DNA from: Nothopassalora personata
Lineage: Eukaryota; Ascomycota; Dothideomycetes; Mycosphaerellales; Mycosphaerellaceae
DNA: 64,000 bases
Direction: 5' to 3'
NCBI GenBank assembly: GCA_033816765.1
Contig: CM066299.1
Location: 496,001 to 560,000, forward strand
Shown piece by piece: positions 9,850 to 23,060 of this stretch; position 1 is the stretch's first letter, and each line of letters begins with the position of its first letter. Position numbers and translations under genes: made by a program. The notes beneath the pieces were generated by a model. The model searched no databases, was not told where the DNA came from, and worked only from the letters and a program-made list of their open reading frames with translations.

Positions 9850-12800
9850 CCGCAGGTCTTTACGATATATAAGCGTAAGGCGGACAAGAAGAAGCTAGTA
9901 GACGCGAGCGTTCACGAACGCCTAGAATCACGAGTTAAGGGGGATATAGAATAGAAGCGTAGGGCACTATACCTAGAATCTAAGATGCCTAAAGGACAAG
10001 GTCCGTTCGATAGGAAGTACTTAACTAAGAAATTCTTAAGTATTAAGCGAGGTAGCCGGATTACTCTAGAACGACTTACCTTAATTAAGGTTAGTATTAA
10101 GCTATTACTAATAGAAAGGGCCTTATTCAATAAGATGCTCTATAACCGGGAGGTAGTCCTTACTTAGGATTTTAGTTACATGAAGCAAATTAGGCACGAC
10201 GTTGTGCCACCTTAGAAGATTAATACGGTCCCTTATAGGCTATGGTAGGCACGCCCTATCCGGTTGTACCCAAGTCTTAGGGCAATTGTTAAACGCATAA
10301 TTAGAGCCCGGATTAAGAACAACATCCTAGAATACTCATAAGGGGCATATTCTAATAGCTGGTTCCTAGTCGTAAAGAAGGTTAATGCCTCTAGAAGCGA
10401 TGTGCTATATCGGTTAATTAACTTAGCTATGCTCCTAAATAAGGTTACTATACGCGATGCTAACATTCCACCGGACACGGATAGCTTCTTAGAGGATTTT
10501 ACCGGGTACCGAGTCGCTTCACTTATGGACCTGTTTTTAGGTTATAATTAGATTACTTTAGATAAGTCCTGCCGGGACTTAACAGCCTTTATAACCCCTC
10601 TTAGCCTAGTACGTAACACGACTCTACCTTAAGGAGCTACTAATTTAGTTACTTAGTTCGTGCGTGCGGTAATAAAGATTCTACTTAATTATATCTCGCA
10701 TCGAGCGAAGCCGTTTCTCGATAACATCGGTATTAAGGGACTAACTAAGGACTATAGGAATGCCGAAGTAGAGCCTAGGTTAAGGAGATAGGTCGTTAAG
10801 TACATCGTCTCCCTAGATCTAGTTCTTACTAACCTAGAGAGAGCTAGTGCGGTAGTTGCTAGAGGCAAATCCTAATAGTTATATAAAAAGCTTAAGATTG
10901 TTAGGTACGTTACTAGCCCGGATAGTCGCTATCCTAACCTAAAGGTTATAGCTAAGATCCTAGACTAGCCTAGGCCTACCTATATTAAGGAGGTCCGCAC
11001 CTATGTAGGGCTGTGTATGTACTTCCGGATATAGATTCCCTAGTTCGTTATCATCGCTCGACTAATGTACAAGCTACTAAAGAAGGGCGCCGAGTTCACC
11101 TAGATAGAAAATGAGCAGTTCTCGAAAGAAGAGGTTACTAGATATCTTGTGTAGGCTCTAGCCTTAGTCACCCTCTACTACTTACCTAGTACTAGGTCCA
11201 TCTTTGTCTTAGTTGATACTAGCGGTACTAGATGGGGATGTATCGTTTCTTAAGTATCAATAGACAGTACTCGACGGCGTTACCTAGTGCGGTATAAGAG
11301 TAGAATCTAGAACGCGTTAGAATCTAGATATAATACTAGTAAGCGGGAATGCCTTAGGGTCCTTAAGGGCCTTAAGAAGATCTAGAGATATGTTTCTAGC
11401 GTTAATTTTGTCCTTAAGGTTAATGCTAAGACACTTATATAGCAGCTTATCCGGCCGGCTTCGGACCTACCTAACTCGGTAATAGCCCGGTAGGTTGTAT
11501 AGATTAGGCTATTCACGTTCGAAGTAAAGCACGTTACGGGGACTAGGTATACTAGCCTAGATGCCCTGTCTCGTAGGCCCTCTACACCTTAGGAACCTAG
11601 AGGAGCTAACGAAGACGAAGTCGACCGGATAATTAATAATAAGCTATTCGGGTACCCGGAGCCGGTCGACACCTATCTAGTTAAAATCTAGAAAACACGA
11701 CATCTCGGGGACTAATACTCTAAGAGCTCTTAGCATCTTGCTTAGGTTATAGAAACTAGGACCCGGCCCGATAGTGTTACCCGTGCTAAGTACCGGCGAC
11801 TAGTAAAGAAGAGCGTCAATTTCTTTATCCAGGACCAATTGCTATTCTTCTAGAAGCGCCGAGGAGTACCGTTGTAACTTGTGATTAACAATAATGAGGC
11901 TTAGAAGGAGATCGTTATAGAGTGCTATAAGAGACACGGTTACCGCAGCGCTAAGGTCGTATATAACCTTATTTCTAATCGGTATTACTAGGACGGGTAC
12001 TTCGCCGATGTCTCTACGTAGGTTCGAAGTTGTGCTCCCTATCGGTTTCGCGAGGGCAACTAGCGCGCTAGTAAGCTTCATTCATCGAGCCCTTAGGTCA
12101 TTAGTGAGAAGTAGTACTCGGACCCCGTCTAGGTGCATAAAAATAGATACCTCCTAGTTACGCGCGAAGCACTTAGTAACTAGATCGAGGCTAGAGTAAC
12201 GAGGGCACCTCCTAGCTCTAAGACGGTTACTAAGTTTCTATACGAAGATGTCTTCTATAGGCACGGCTACTATGCTAAAATTGTGCTTAATAACGCTACG
12301 GTTCATACGGCTAAGGTTAAGCGGTTGCTCGTAGGGCTTAGTGTTCGAAGGATCCGAATATTACCGTACCATCCGTAGTCTAATGCTCCGGTCGAGGCTA
12401 GGTACCGTCCGATTCTTACAGCGTTAGCAAAGCTCATAAGGAACACATACCGCGGATGGGAGCAATAGGTACCCGCTATGTTATAGGCTAATAGGACTAC
12501 GACCTGTCGTACTACTGGAATAACGCTAGCTTAGGTCCTATATAGCTATCGCACGATTCTACTAATTGAGGTTAAGTACCCGACGTAGGCGAATTACTAA
12601 TAGGGATCGGTAAGAACGACTAAGGACCTACTTACTATACGTGCGCGTTAACTCTAGGCTCGAGACCTTAGTTTAGAAGAGCTACATGCTCGAAGGAAGC
12701 GACTAAGAGAACTTAGTAAGGACTACTTTAATTCTCACCGGAATGTTAACTTTATTAGTTTCTAGAAGGGCGACCTTATTATAAGATTCGACAAGCCGTA

Positions 12801-13467
12801 TAAGGATGACTTCTCACGCAAAATCGGTTACCGATAGTAAGGTCTATATCGGGTGTCTAGTGTCTCTAGGGAATTTAGTACCTATATTCTTAAGGAACTT
12901 AATAGCACGCTAATAAAGGGTGTTTAGGCACGAGAAAACCTTAAGCTAGTTCTAGAGCTTCGCCCGGATAACATAGGAGTACTAGGCCTAGATAATGGGA
13001 TCGATCTCGTAATAGGGGAGGGAGAAGTCGCTAATAGCGAAGGCAGTAGTAATTCGAACGAGATCGAGCCTATCGCCGACGAAGACGTGCTACCTATAGG
13101 AGTTAACGAAAGGGGATCGTATCCTAAACCGGAATCTAAGAAGCTATAGGTTATGTTAAGATGTAGCATCTTAAGGGAAGCTAACAGTTAGGTTATGATC
13201 TAATAGCCTAAGGCATCTACGATGACTTAGCTTATCGGAAGACACCTTCTCTCCCCTTTAGCTTAGATAGACATCCAACACAATTAACACATTGGTTCCT
13301 AATATATTGCTGCATGCCCTATAGCTATTAGCTAGTTAAGAATTGATCTCTTACTCCACTCCGCTGCTAACTACGTATCCTATAAGGTCTCAACTTAACA
13401 GGTTAGGCCTTATAACCTTTCTATAGCTAAAATTTTACAGTTTAGTAGGATCGAGGCTAAGAACTAA
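9850..13467 (+). pseudogene. RIPped pol of copy 2
   Basis: The same RT, RNase H and integrase order as the pol at 2-3553, with many in-frame TAG and TAA codons, for example in the RT and integrase zones. The C-terminal part is interrupted at 13154-13400 by a solo LTR and resumes to the equivalent stop at 13465-13467. It cannot produce protein. It is useful as a record of the ancestral sequence before RIP. Confidence 0.9.
13154..13400. repeat. Solo LTR (247 bp) inserted in the pol relic
   Basis: This block is absent from copy 1. It starts TGTTAAGATG and ends CAACTTAACA, so its termini are the inverted pair TGTTAAG...CTTAACA with TG...CA edges. It is flanked by a perfect 5-bp duplication GGTTA (13149-13153 and 13401-13405). 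Such structure is what LTR-LTR recombination leaves after insertion of an LTR retrotransposon. The length suggests a Copia-like family, but no internal sequence is left to prove it. Confidence 0.9.
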
Positions 13468-14059
13468 TTAGTTAGCAATAGCGTACGGAGTTCACTTCCC
13501 TTAGGCATATGTTACACATGCCCTTTAGTTCATTAAGCCGATTCGGTTATCTAGACTTCACTTTATAGGGTGTTCTTACCTTAGTTGGACCTTAGTTAGT
13601 AGAGTCACATTTACCGGTCCCGGGACCGGTAAATCGGATCACGTAACAGCGTAGTATGCCCCTGCCGAATGCTTACCTAGGTAGTCACTAGCACTGGTTT
13701 TCCGTCACATGTAGGGTTATCGGACCTTTAGTATAACCTTAATAGCACTACTCTTACTACTTATAAGACCGGTCTCGGCGCTGCTACCTTATAACGGTTA
13801 TAGGGACATACGCTAAGAGGCATACTTAAGCGTAGCTCTCTATGTACTACTTCCTCTCTTTTTCTTTAAACACTAATACTATTACTATCTATCACTACTA
13901 TACACATTAGACGGTTCTTTAGCCTCTCTCTCTTTACGACCTTAACCTTCTTTAAAGCTCCCACCCTAACACTAAGCTTTTAAAGCTTACTAACACTCTA
14001 GAGTAGCACTACAAGATAGCTAGCTCTTACGATCTCACTACTAGCGAATCCTAGTCATT

Positions 14060-16969
14060 ATAGCTTTAGCTAGTCTATCGTTATGCCCGGCTAGCTCGAG
14101 CATAGCGCTTACTAGTACTATTACTAGGCTCACCCGCCTACCTTAGACCTTGTTCGAGTCCCTTCGCCTACCGGATAACGTTAAGTATGTCCTTACTAAC
14201 ACGAACACGCCAAAGTCCGCCGCTAATGTTATGTTCCGAGAGCTTAGTCCTTAGAAGCGGGTTAAGGTATTAAAGGACTTCTATAAGGGCTTCGAGAAGG
14301 TGTTCGAAGACTACTCCGTCTAGGTTAACCTATTTTTCGAGGAAGTTAAGAGCGGCATAGGTAAGAGCTACTAGGATGAATTCATTAGTAATAAGAAGCT
14401 CGATGTCTTGTTTCCTATCGTCGGTAAGATTCGTAAGACCGGTTTAGAGATTCGTAACCGAGAGAAGACTCTTCGAGCTACGCTTACCCGCCACTAGCTA
14501 TAGTAGATAGACAACAAGATTCTTAATCGACGCGTTATCTCCGAGCTTTACAGTACTAACAGCGGGCGCCGCTAGTTTACGGCCTTTATTAACAAGTACC
14601 TAGATTATAGTAGGGCTGTTAGTAGAATTTAGAGGGCATTAATCTAGCGTATAAGGATCGGCCGCAAGGGCATAGATCGTAAGCGAATTCTAGAGCCTAG
14701 TAATCTTACCCGGTGCGACAGGGAGGCTAAAGTACGTAGTATTAATCCGTAGTCGGCTAAGAGTAGGGAGATTATTAGAAGACACCGCCTAGCCGTCTAT
14801 AAGGATAGCCTTCTATACTTTATAGAGGGTACTATTACTAAGAAGTCCGCGTCCCTAGAGGATAGTATAGATTAACCTAGACTATCTAGCTAGTAGTAGC
14901 CTTAGCTACGTTAGCTACCGGGTAGTAAAGGTAAAGGACGTGTAAAGAGTACTACGCTAACTCTACTAGCCTCTACCTAGCCTACAGTCCTATCGAGAGG
15001 CGGTCGTAAGTCGAGTCGACTTAAGTAGCTCCGTATAGGCGAGAGCATAGGTAAGGGCATAACTACGCCTACTTAATCCTCGCCTAACCGAACGCTAGAC
15101 GGCGTACCTATACGCGAAGGCAGTCCGCTAGGTACACCGGTTAGCACCCTACGATCTACTCCGGCCCTAACTAAGAATAGCAATCCGATACTTACTATGT
15201 TACCTTCGGCTATGATTAGGGATGTATTAGTCTTTAAGGATTAGATCCTATAAGAAGACGAGGCCCTCCGGATTAAGCGCGCTAACTATACCTACAATGA
15301 GCGGTACTATAGCATTAAGTTTAGAAACTCGATTAATGTAGATAGTATTAACTAGCTACCTAAGCACCGGATAGCGGGCCTTAAGATGCTCGAATATGCT
15401 GTCTCGGAGGTTCTTAAGAGGGATAGTAAGGTTAGCGCTGTAATGTGCGATTAGTATATTCGAGATTTCTACTATAAGGCCCTCTACTTCGTTACGAATC
15501 CCGGTATTACCGCTAACACCCTATATAAGCGCGCGCTTAAGGTCCAAGACTAGCTCTTTAAAGGCAAGAGTTTTTTAGCTATTAAGGTGAAGAATGGGTC
15601 GTGGTTTCGCCCTAATAAGCGTAGTTAGAAGACTGTTAACCCGCTTAGCTACCTCCGCGTTCGAGGCAAAGTCGGCACTACGAGTAGCATCGTCACGTAT
15701 GCTAACTATAACTAGATCCTCGACAAATTTAGTATCGATAAAGCTAACTAAGCCGATCTTAATAGCACCGGTACCTACATTAATGGTAACATACTATACT
15801 AGTATAATGACGCTAAACTAGCGCCGCGGGTTAAAACAGTTAGAGAAATAATAAGTCGAGAATTCGACGTGTACCGATGGTACCTACGAGAATTGAATAA
15901 GGTTAGTAACGGCGGCGTCTACTAGAACATGTAGTATTCTCTAAGCTAATAGATCATGCGACAAGACCCCGGGCTATAGTTCTTATAAGTGGCGCTGCAC
16001 CCTTAGTACTATACTCGGTTCATCTCCTTCCCTAGGCCTACGATTTTCAGCTTTAATAGGGCTTATTAGGGAGGTAACGCGAACACTATAGTGCAGCATA
16101 CTAGGGTCGACTTAAACCTCGAAATTGAAAACTACTAGATTAGTAACCGGCTTAACATACTATACTCTCTTAACTTAGAGGGCACTAGTAGGCCGGAGTT
16201 TTTATACGGTTTTCATAAGTAAGGGAATGCTAGAGAGTTTATCTAGTAGTGCTAGACTAACGACTACATAGAAGACGGCCGATTTAAGCGTTTCTTCTCG
16301 GTTTAGGTTTAGAATTACCTAAGTAGGAACAGCATTAGCTAGTTTAGAGAGGACCTAAACGCTAGGCAAATGCGGGTAACTACTGTAGGCGTTCTAATAA
16401 GGTAGGCCGCACATAAGAAGACGCTACGTTAGATTAACCCTTACTTTGTCGAGATCCGCGACGACGACTATCTTAAACTCTAGAGAAGCTAGAGCATGCA
16501 CTAGGTAATGGACCTCTATCGTGACTTTAAGACGCTAAGTGAGAGCGCTGTAGGGTTTAAGTATCGACGCCTAGTACCCGGCCATCCTTTTCCTACGGCC
16601 GTACACCTTAGTAGCATTAGCCCTCTGTCCGATGCCCTAGCGGGTTTAAAGTCTTAGAACGATAACGAAGTTATCCTTAATGCTAGAAGGTGGCTTAATA
16701 CTACGGTCCGCCTAGACTCGGAGCTCTTCTATAAGAAGATGCATAATTGGCGCGTCCGAGCTGTGAAATTAATAGACAAGTAGCTTAGCTTAGTCACTAC
16801 TCTCGAGTAGATGTGCTTTATAAGCGAAGGGCGTAATAAGAGCTTCTTCCGCAACTACTATAGGAACTTCACTAGCTAGCTACTTAGGGACGCGTCTAGT
16901 GAGACTAGTGTTAGCTACGATAACGAGTAGGTCTAGACAAAGGAGTTGTGTAAGAATGAGTGGAACTAA
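14060..16969 (+). pseudogene. RIPped copy of the accessory ORF
   Basis: Colinear with 4155-7059. The start ATG has become ATA (14060) and the stop is TAA at 16967-16969. Many in-frame TAG/TAA codons are present. At the site of the frameshift in copy 1, this copy reads TTAGGGAGGTAACGCG, which keeps a single frame across the junction, so the ORF was once continuous. This is the best evidence that the downstream 300 residues belong to the same protein. Confidence 0.88.
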
Positions 16970-17588
16970 GTAGTTAGTGCGGGTTTATGGGCTCCTAGTT
17001 TCTAGTTGATTTCCGGCTATAGCTATAGCCTATAGGATTCTAGTTCTAATTCTAGTTCTAATTCTAGTTCTAATTCTAGTTCTAATTCTAGAACTAATGC
17101 TTCGGGTATAGGTGCTTCTAGTCCTTAGATCTTACTTGTTTCTTATAGTTACTTATCTTCCTTAACTTACCTTCTAGCCACGCGGTAGACTCGTCTTTAG
17201 ATTTATTAGGTTACTGGTACTAACGCTCACTTGTCTTATAAGTGGCGTTTACGTTATTCGACCATCTAGCCCACTCGATTGATGCTAACATGGCTGTCTA
17301 TTCCCTCGCCAGTTTCGTAGTATACGTTAGTGCAGTGCGACGGATGCGAGTCGCGGTTATTAACGTTATTATCACGGTCTCTATTAGAAGGATCCTTTCG
17401 ATCTTCATAAACTGTCGCTAGTAGGCCCTAGGACTGCCTAACATCTTATATGTTAAGCTGAATAGTAGGGTGAGCTGCTATGCTACTACAAGACCACCTT
17501 AGCTTATAGCAACTAACTAAGCTACCTATAATGCCCGGGCTTACTGCTTTAGAACCTAAGGACAGGTTCGTAATAGGGGAGGATATAT

Positions 17589-18010
17589 TAACGACTAATT
17601 AGTTGTGTTAACCTTAGGTTTAGTTAAGTCGCCCTTAGGTTTAGTTGTGTCGACCTTAGGTTTAGAGGAGGGGTCCCTTAGGTCCAACTTACCCTAATTT
17701 CATTTAGGTTTAATTGGACATTTAGGTAAACTAGCGGGACCTGGTATAGCTGTTAAGATAAATACTACGCAGTCAAGCATTATAAGCGTAGCATTATAAG
17801 CGTAGCATTAAGGCAACAATTCAATTCATACCTCTCGAGTAGAGGGCATAGGGGTTTAAGTCCGCTAATTTTCTTGTTTATCTAGCTACTGCGCTACTCG
17901 TTACGTGACCTTATTTCACGGTCCCGGGACCGGCAAATACCTCTACTTACATAAGCGCCGCTCTACACTACTACAACTCGGACAGGCCTACATAGGGTAG
18001 TTAGTAGACA
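17589..18010 (+). repeat. 3' LTR-like end of copy 2
   Basis: Equivalent of 7536-7907. It contains an internal expansion of a TTAGGTTTAG-type unit near 17620-17665 that is shorter in copy 1, and it retains the CGGTCCCGGGACCG palindrome (about 17921-17934) with CACGTGAC-like sequence beside it. It ends AGACA at 18010, after which the copies diverge. Confidence 0.55.
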
Positions 18011-19529
18011 TTAATAGCTACATACTATAATAGCCCGGTCGCGGCCCGCGCGTAAGACGAGGGTGCCCGAAGGCGAGTTAGCGGAGGCCGAGCCTAACGT
18101 ACGCGGCGCTAACTTAGCTAGAGGTTGTATAGGGCGCCCCCGGGACTAAAGAGGCGGTTAGCGACAGTTTTATAACGGGGTCCGTAGTATATACGTCTAT
18201 CTAAAGGTAAGCTAGGTATTAGGTATAGTACCTATAACCTTAGCGGCGACCGTACTAAAAGAATTGGTAAGCGCGTATAAAGAGGCGGGGACTAGGGAAA
18301 CTTACCGGGAGAGTACGCTAGTACGCTAGAGAGGCTTTAAAGCCTTCTAGGCTTTAAGGACGGCGCGGAGCTTATTACGGGCGTCGTCGCTAAAAGACCG
18401 TAAGCCGGTAGAAAAGACGCGGAGGCCGCTAGGGAGGGTACTTACGTGCGGTTCTAGTTAGTAGCGTAGGTCTACTTAGCGTAGGCGGCGTACGCGAACT
18501 CCGGCCTAAAACGCGCGGTTAGCAATAATTTTCCTTCGGGGTCCGCGGGGTATATATATGTCCTCGTAATACTTACGATTAGTATAGTAGGCCTAGTAGG
18601 CGCGAGCGGTAGCGCCCTAGGGATAATTAGCGGACCCCGATAAGAATATAGCGGGGGCCGGTACTTATATACTAGGAGACGTAGTCTACGCTAGTAGTAG
18701 CGTAGGGAACATAGTAGATACGGCGTTATGCTATTTTATACTACGTTCCGGTTAGAATATGTCGGACTCCGTTTAGATTTATTTAGACTTACTTAATAGT
18801 ATTAATAGGAGATATAGTAGTAGTAGTTATTTCTACTTACGGTATACTATTAGTATCTATCGGAACCTGTAGGGAAAACGTTAGTCCCTAAGCGGTAGGT
18901 AAGAGATACGTAACCGTATACTCCCTAAGGCTAAGGACGCTAAGCTAGGGGGGGGGCTACTTACGCTTACGGTAGGTAATAAGGAAAAGAAAGAAAGAAA
19001 AAGAGAACGAGAACCTAAAGATATATTCTAGGTTCCTATTATTTATATATAACAATAGCTATTATTACTTAGTAGATAATAGCAAGCCTTATACTTACCT
19101 AGGTAATAATACTACGCCTCGACGTTGGTAGAGCTAGATAATAAGGAAGAGTACCTCGGACGCTTCCTATTACGAGCCTAACAATAAGCGTCGCTATTAA
19201 TAGGTTAGGACAATACGGAGTAATATTAGAAAGTAGCGCTAAGCCGTAAAAACAGCTAGGACAATAGGCTCCGGGGAGGACAATAGGGAACACCGGCGTA
19301 AAAACGTATACGGACGGTATCTGTCGGGCGGAACTAGGGCTAGAGGCGGCAAAGGGGGGGGTAGTATAAGGGGCGGGCCCCTGTTTCTTAGTATAGGCTA
19401 CGCCTATACGTCTAGATTACTATCTAATACCTTTTCTTCGGACAGCCTTTAACTTCCCCTTTCTTCTATATTAAACTTATTATATACCTTATAGAACTTT
19501 AGTATATATGTCGTTTACCCGTAATAGCT
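18011..19529. other. RIP-like unclassified repeat sequence
   Basis: No coding frame could be followed on either strand, even after allowing for RIP-type stops. The stretch is TA-dense with GC islands, and contains two loosely similar blocks (around 18150-18250 and 18500-18600, both with a GGGGTCCG then TATATA arrangement). It ends where homology to the right-hand TIR transposon starts. It may be the body of one or more further dead elements that removed the left end of the TIR transposon. Confidence 0.45.
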
Positions 19530-19669
19530 CGTACGATTAACCCTATCTCTTTTATCTCTTGCAATCCTATAATACGAGACCCGATAATACCGCGGTATAC
19601 GAGGCTAAAAGTAGAAGGTCCTAACAACGTCTAGTTAATTAATACCTTTCTAAAATACGAGCGCTTTAA

Positions 19670-20300
19670 GATATAGATCTACGCCTTATATTAACGTCTA
19701 CTCTCGGCGGGTTATCTAGTACTATATTGAGCCTATAGTAAAGACGAAGTTCTCTATATTTGCTTAATACGTTATAGTAATATATTATAGTAGTAGGGTG
19801 CTAAAACGCGTATAATCTAATTAGGGCGTTAAGACGCCTATACTAGCCGATACTTATCTACAAGTCTAAGAGCGACTCGCTAGTAATCTACTTACGTTCG
19901 ATAAGGCCTTCTAGTATACCTTAAGTAAGGGTAATTAAACTATCGAACACTAGTAGGGCGAGGTTACTAAGGCTATATTTAATCGCTAGAGAGACCTCTT
20001 TAATTAGTATATTATAATAGGACTCTTTAAGGAAGTACTAGCCGTAGATAGGATAGTATTCGCTACTATCTATATTCTAATCCTTCGAAGTGTTATATTA
20101 TCGTTCGTTAATAAGTAGAACCGCTATCGTATCCGTTGTTATAACCTAGAATCGTATATAAACGGTCTACTAGATATCCTATATAACTACCTAGAGTTAA
20201 AAGGAGCACGACTATATAGGTACCTACTTAACCCTAAGGACGAGGAGCTTTGCTAGTAGAAGGAGCAAGTTAATTAGTACGGTACGTTAATCCGGGGTGT
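19670..20300 (+). pseudogene. RIPped rve/DDE transposase core of the left TIR element
   Basis: Following the frame through TAG/TAA codons gives an integrase-like core: a first acidic position in INVYSRRVI (Asn from Asp by a TpG to TpA change), a second in a SNQGVKTP-type box (again Asp to Asn), and a Glu in TIEHWWGEVTKAIFNRWRDL, followed by a helical region with VNKWNRYRIR. This matches the fungal integrase-core transposase family (rve/rva-type). Downstream, a Ser-rich frame can be traced loosely towards 22450. Catalysis is lost: two acidic residues are mutated and stops are frequent. Confidence 0.75.
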
Positions 20301-22474
20301 CTATAGTAGCGAGTCTAGCGCTACTATAGCTACGAGTCCTAGCTTAGCTAAGGGAGGACTCGCTATAGCTTAAGTACGGACTCGCTACTACTACTACTTA
20401 ACCGAGTCTATAAATCCTATAGCTAATACCTTATAGACCTTACTATATACTTACCGCCTCTAACGCTAGAGTAGGTTAATAAGAAGCTTACTACTACTAG
20501 CTATCTGTTAACGCTAGACGGTAACGAGGCCGGCCCTAGCCTAGGCCCTAAGGAATTGTATATCTACGCCTATTAGTATCTACGAAACAAGACTACGTAG
20601 TATCTCCGAGGTAGAGAGGGACTCGCTAAGTATATACCGCCTACTCGCCTTAACGGATTAAAGCTAACGGAACGAATAATAGACTTATTTGCTTAAGCCG
20701 GTAAGCTATTATAGGTTATATAGTAACGAGTCTACGTCCTTTTTTCTACGAGTCTTTTCCTACTACTTCTAATATTATATTAGCTCTAACTTAGGACGAT
20801 CTTTATATACATAACTTAGTAAAGACTTCTCTAGTTTATAGCGAGGTCTACGGCTATCTACTAAGGTGTAGTAAATGTAGTATACCTAACCTAGCCTTTA
20901 TCGAGCCTAGCGAGTCCGTAACGAGTCCGCCTTTACCCTTATTACTAATTCCTAGTACCGAGACCCCTTTGAAACCGAACGGTACTACTAGATATAGTCT
21001 ATATATATTACTCGTAGCGAGTAGCTATAGTCGGGCTAATAAGGTACTCGCTCGTAATAAGTAGACTTATGTTCGCTAGCTTAGTAATACTAAAATTAAC
21101 CCGTTATCGAGCGCTACTTAGGGCCTACGGACTAGTGTTATTAAGGCTCGTAGTATAAGTGTTCCTATCTCGTTAGTCTAGGGTAAAGCTAAAAAGCTAT
21201 CTTAACCGCCTAGGGGACCTCGCCTAATAATATCCGTTAAGCTATATAAGGTACCGTTTACTATTAAACGTAAGGAGGACCTTAAGATATAGAAGTATTA
21301 GCCGTATAAGCTCCTTAGCGCGTAGTAAATTACCGGACAATAGACTCGCTACGAGTCGTCTTTAGCTAAAGTAGTAGATACGATAACCTAGCTTTATAAC
21401 CTCGTCTTTTAAGAAGGCGCGGATAAACTAGGCCTATAGCTTATACGTCCTTCTACTATACCGCCCTTCCTCTTCGTAAAGGCTACTAAAGATAATATAC
21501 CTATTCTTCTAAGTAAATTAAGCCTACGAGAGCGAGATCTCGAGGACATATTAATATCGTATACTAAGGGTATCTAGAACGCAAAGGATAGGCAAGAAGT
21601 ACTAGTTAACGTTACGTATTAGGTTAACTAAGGTCGCGGAGCCTTAAATAATCTATATAGACGAGGAGTAGTAGAGGACTTATCGAGTAGTAGTAGCAAC
21701 GAGTCCTTAGCTAGCCTTAGTAAACTTATAAAGGACGTAGACCGCCGACGTAAGCGTAAGCTTAAGGACTAGCGAGCGAGTATAGTAGCGAGTACTATAG
21801 TACGTCTAGCGGATTAGGGTATTGCTCGCTAGGCTACTATAGCGAGTTAGGCTACTTCTTATTTAGCGAGTATAGTAAGCTAGAGCGAGAAGCGTCTAGC
21901 GAGTTGTAGCTTACCGCATCGATATACTATAACTCTAATTACCGAGTCTCTAAAGTATATTAATCTTATAGCTAGTAGCCCTTAATCCTCTTTGTATCCG
22001 TAGCTAACGGGATTTAGAGCCCCCTCTCGATAGTAGAATTTAGTGTTTATAGGGGAAGGTTTAGGCAATAAGCTTATAAGTACGTTAGCTAGTAAAGCAT
22101 TAGTTAAGAAGGTAAAGGAAGAGCGTACGAGTCTAGCTACGAGTTAAATTAGAGAGATTAATTAGGAGTTCTTAAGCGAGACTATAGTAGCAACTAGTAC
22201 CTTAAGTAAGTTAGTAGTAACTAGTGCCTTAAGCGAGTCTATAGCTATAACTAGTACTTCAATAATCATATAGCTAGACGACTCGTAGCTAGACTCGTAG
22301 CTAGACTCGTAGCTATTACTTTAGAGTCTACCTAACGATAACTAGCGTATAAAGGTACCGAGAAATAAGCTTATTATCGAGCTATCTACGAGGTAGCTAA
22401 GACCGAAAAAGTAGAGGGAAGTATAGACTCGTAGTATATAGATAGGAGGTAGACTACTTAATATTATATTATTA

Positions 22475-23060
22475 CTAAGAGCGAATATAGCGACTAACTC
22501 GCTACCTAGTAGACGGCTAATAAATGCAATTCAGCGGCTAATAGTACCCTCTAATTACTAAATACAATCCTCCGCCGCGGCTAAGCGAGTTGATATATTA
22601 TTAGTAGGGCGAGTACTAGACACGCTAGCCTTACTAACCTCGCTAGCCTCGCTAGAAGTAGTTAAAACACCCTCGAAAGCCTTGAATAAACCATTCCTAG
22701 ACTCGCTAGACTCGCTAGGCTCCTTAACTAACTTACGAGAGTTATAGCGAGCCTTCGCGTAACGCTTATAATACGCGCAAGTCTTATCGGTATTAGTAGT
22801 AAAGACTATATAGCGTATACTAGCTCTCTTACACGCATCGTAGTCCGTCTAAGCCGGCTTACCTATTAATACGAGTTAGTATATATAGTATAGCGAGTCT
22901 ACTATAAGATATATACCCTCTTTAGTCTCTATAATACGGCTAGCCTAGTTAAACTTACGTAAATTATTCTTCGTAACCTTTATACTACCCTTATCTATCT
23001 TCTACGAGTCTCCTAGCTATTATACCTATGTCGACTCGCTTACGTAGTAGAAATCGTTAG
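22475..23060 (-). pseudogene. RIPped Cys/coiled-coil ORF of the left TIR element
   Basis: The counterpart of the plus-strand ORF at 36450-36983, read on the minus strand and convergent to the transposase. The stop lies at 22475-22477. It contains the TDKTCAYYKRYAKARYNS-like segment and an acidic C-terminal heptad-like helix. Function unknown. Confidence 0.6.

Larger units (their letters stand above)
9850..18010 (+). mobile_element. Second, RIP-mutated and 5'-truncated copy of the Gypsy-type element
   Basis: Colinear with 188-7907 over its whole length. Differences are overwhelmingly C to T in CpA and G to A in TpG: CAG, CAA and TGG codons of the first copy repeatedly become TAG or TAA here, while CpG is left alone. 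It lacks the first 187 bp seen in copy 1 and any 5' LTR. It carries a 247-bp insertion at 13154-13400 (a solo LTR) and two extra blocks of roughly 60 bp near its 3' end. It ends in an LTR-like segment to 18010. The element is dead. Confidence 0.93.

Noticed and set aside
22275..22320. CRISPR-like short repeats
   Set aside because: These are direct 12-bp tandem units within the transposon without unique spacers, in a eukaryotic context.
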